From positions 1 through 22,120 of the IMG/VR virus record IMGVR_UViG_3300048593_000294: a stretch of 22,120 bases of DNA. One strand, written 5' to 3'. Source of the DNA: a virus. Made by a program: the position numbers and the translations under genes. The notes beneath the pieces were generated by a model that worked only from the letters and a program-made list of their open reading frames with translations, searched no databases and was not told where the DNA came from. Shown here piece after piece: positions 22,057 through 22,120 of this stretch. Position 1 is the first letter of the stretch, and each line of letters opens with the position of its first letter.

Positions 22057-22120
22057 TAGAATTTAATCCCGATTTTGATCGCCGGCCATCGTTTATTAGG
22101 GTTATTCAATGCCCGATTAT
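22056..22120 (-). CDS. End of an upstream tail gene (partial)
   Basis: The last 21 codons of a leftward gene that begins outside the window, ending NNPNKRWPAIKIGIKF then TAA. The stop shares its final base with the tape measure ATG (TAATG), the same overlap used by other late genes. By position it may be a tail assembly chaperone-region protein; too little is visible to identify it. Confidence 0.55.
   Translation of the reverse strand, partial: NRALNNPNKRWPAIKIGIKF

Noticed and set aside
1-22120. CRISPR array, insertion sequence or rRNA
   Set aside because: No regular repeat-spacer series, transposase motifs with terminal repeats, or rRNA-like sequence were seen.

Overview
The window is part of a temperate, siphovirus-type phage or prophage of a Gram-negative, GC-rich host, most likely a proteobacterium. 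The Gram-negative call rests on a nested Rz/Rz1-type spanin pair and two small lipoproteins with clear lipoboxes. The temperate call rests on a tyrosine integrase, a small excisionase-like protein and divergent CI-like and Cro-like regulators. A tape-measure protein, a J-like tail-tip protein and an NlpC/P60 tail protein indicate a long flexible tail. No terminase, portal or capsid gene is present, so the window is incomplete: it cuts the primase-helicase at the left edge and a tail gene at the right edge.

Layout. Positions 1-4220 hold a leftward early operon: a small membrane protein, a DUF3310 protein, two small unknowns, a CoiA-like protein and a primase-polymerase/helicase. Positions 4250-5660 are the immunity region: a leftward promoter, a lipoprotein, a Cro-like protein started by TTG, a CI-like repressor and a strong rightward promoter with dyads. 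Positions 5666-10128 are a rightward operon: two small envelope proteins, a Sak4-type ATPase, a DUF669 SSB-like protein, a cytosine methyltransferase-like protein overlapping a zinc-ribbon protein, a small unknown, an Fe-S PD-(D/E)XK nuclease, a RuvC-like resolvase and an excisionase-like HTH protein. The leftward integrase (10025-11092) converges on this operon. A 260-bp gap (11093-11352) with repeats and a hairpin is the best attP candidate in the window.

From 11353 to the right edge everything is leftward and late: GH108 endolysin, Rz/Rz1 spanins, T4-type holin, tail fibre with an S74 chaperone, J-like tail-tip protein, NlpC/P60 protein, DUF1833 protein, minor tail protein, tape measure and the end of one more tail gene. 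Genes are packed with ATGA or TAATG overlaps, which suggests translational coupling.

The most unusual signals are these. CCWGG is strongly over-represented by hand counts, in several codon phases, but is absent from 600 bp of the tail fibre. The methyltransferase and zinc-ribbon genes share 152 bp in two frames. A CoiA-like gene sits in a replication operon. Three small envelope proteins flank the repressor. The repressor has a C-terminal domain that looks like a dead S24 peptidase. A Gly/Trp-rich segment is inserted in the tail-tip protein.
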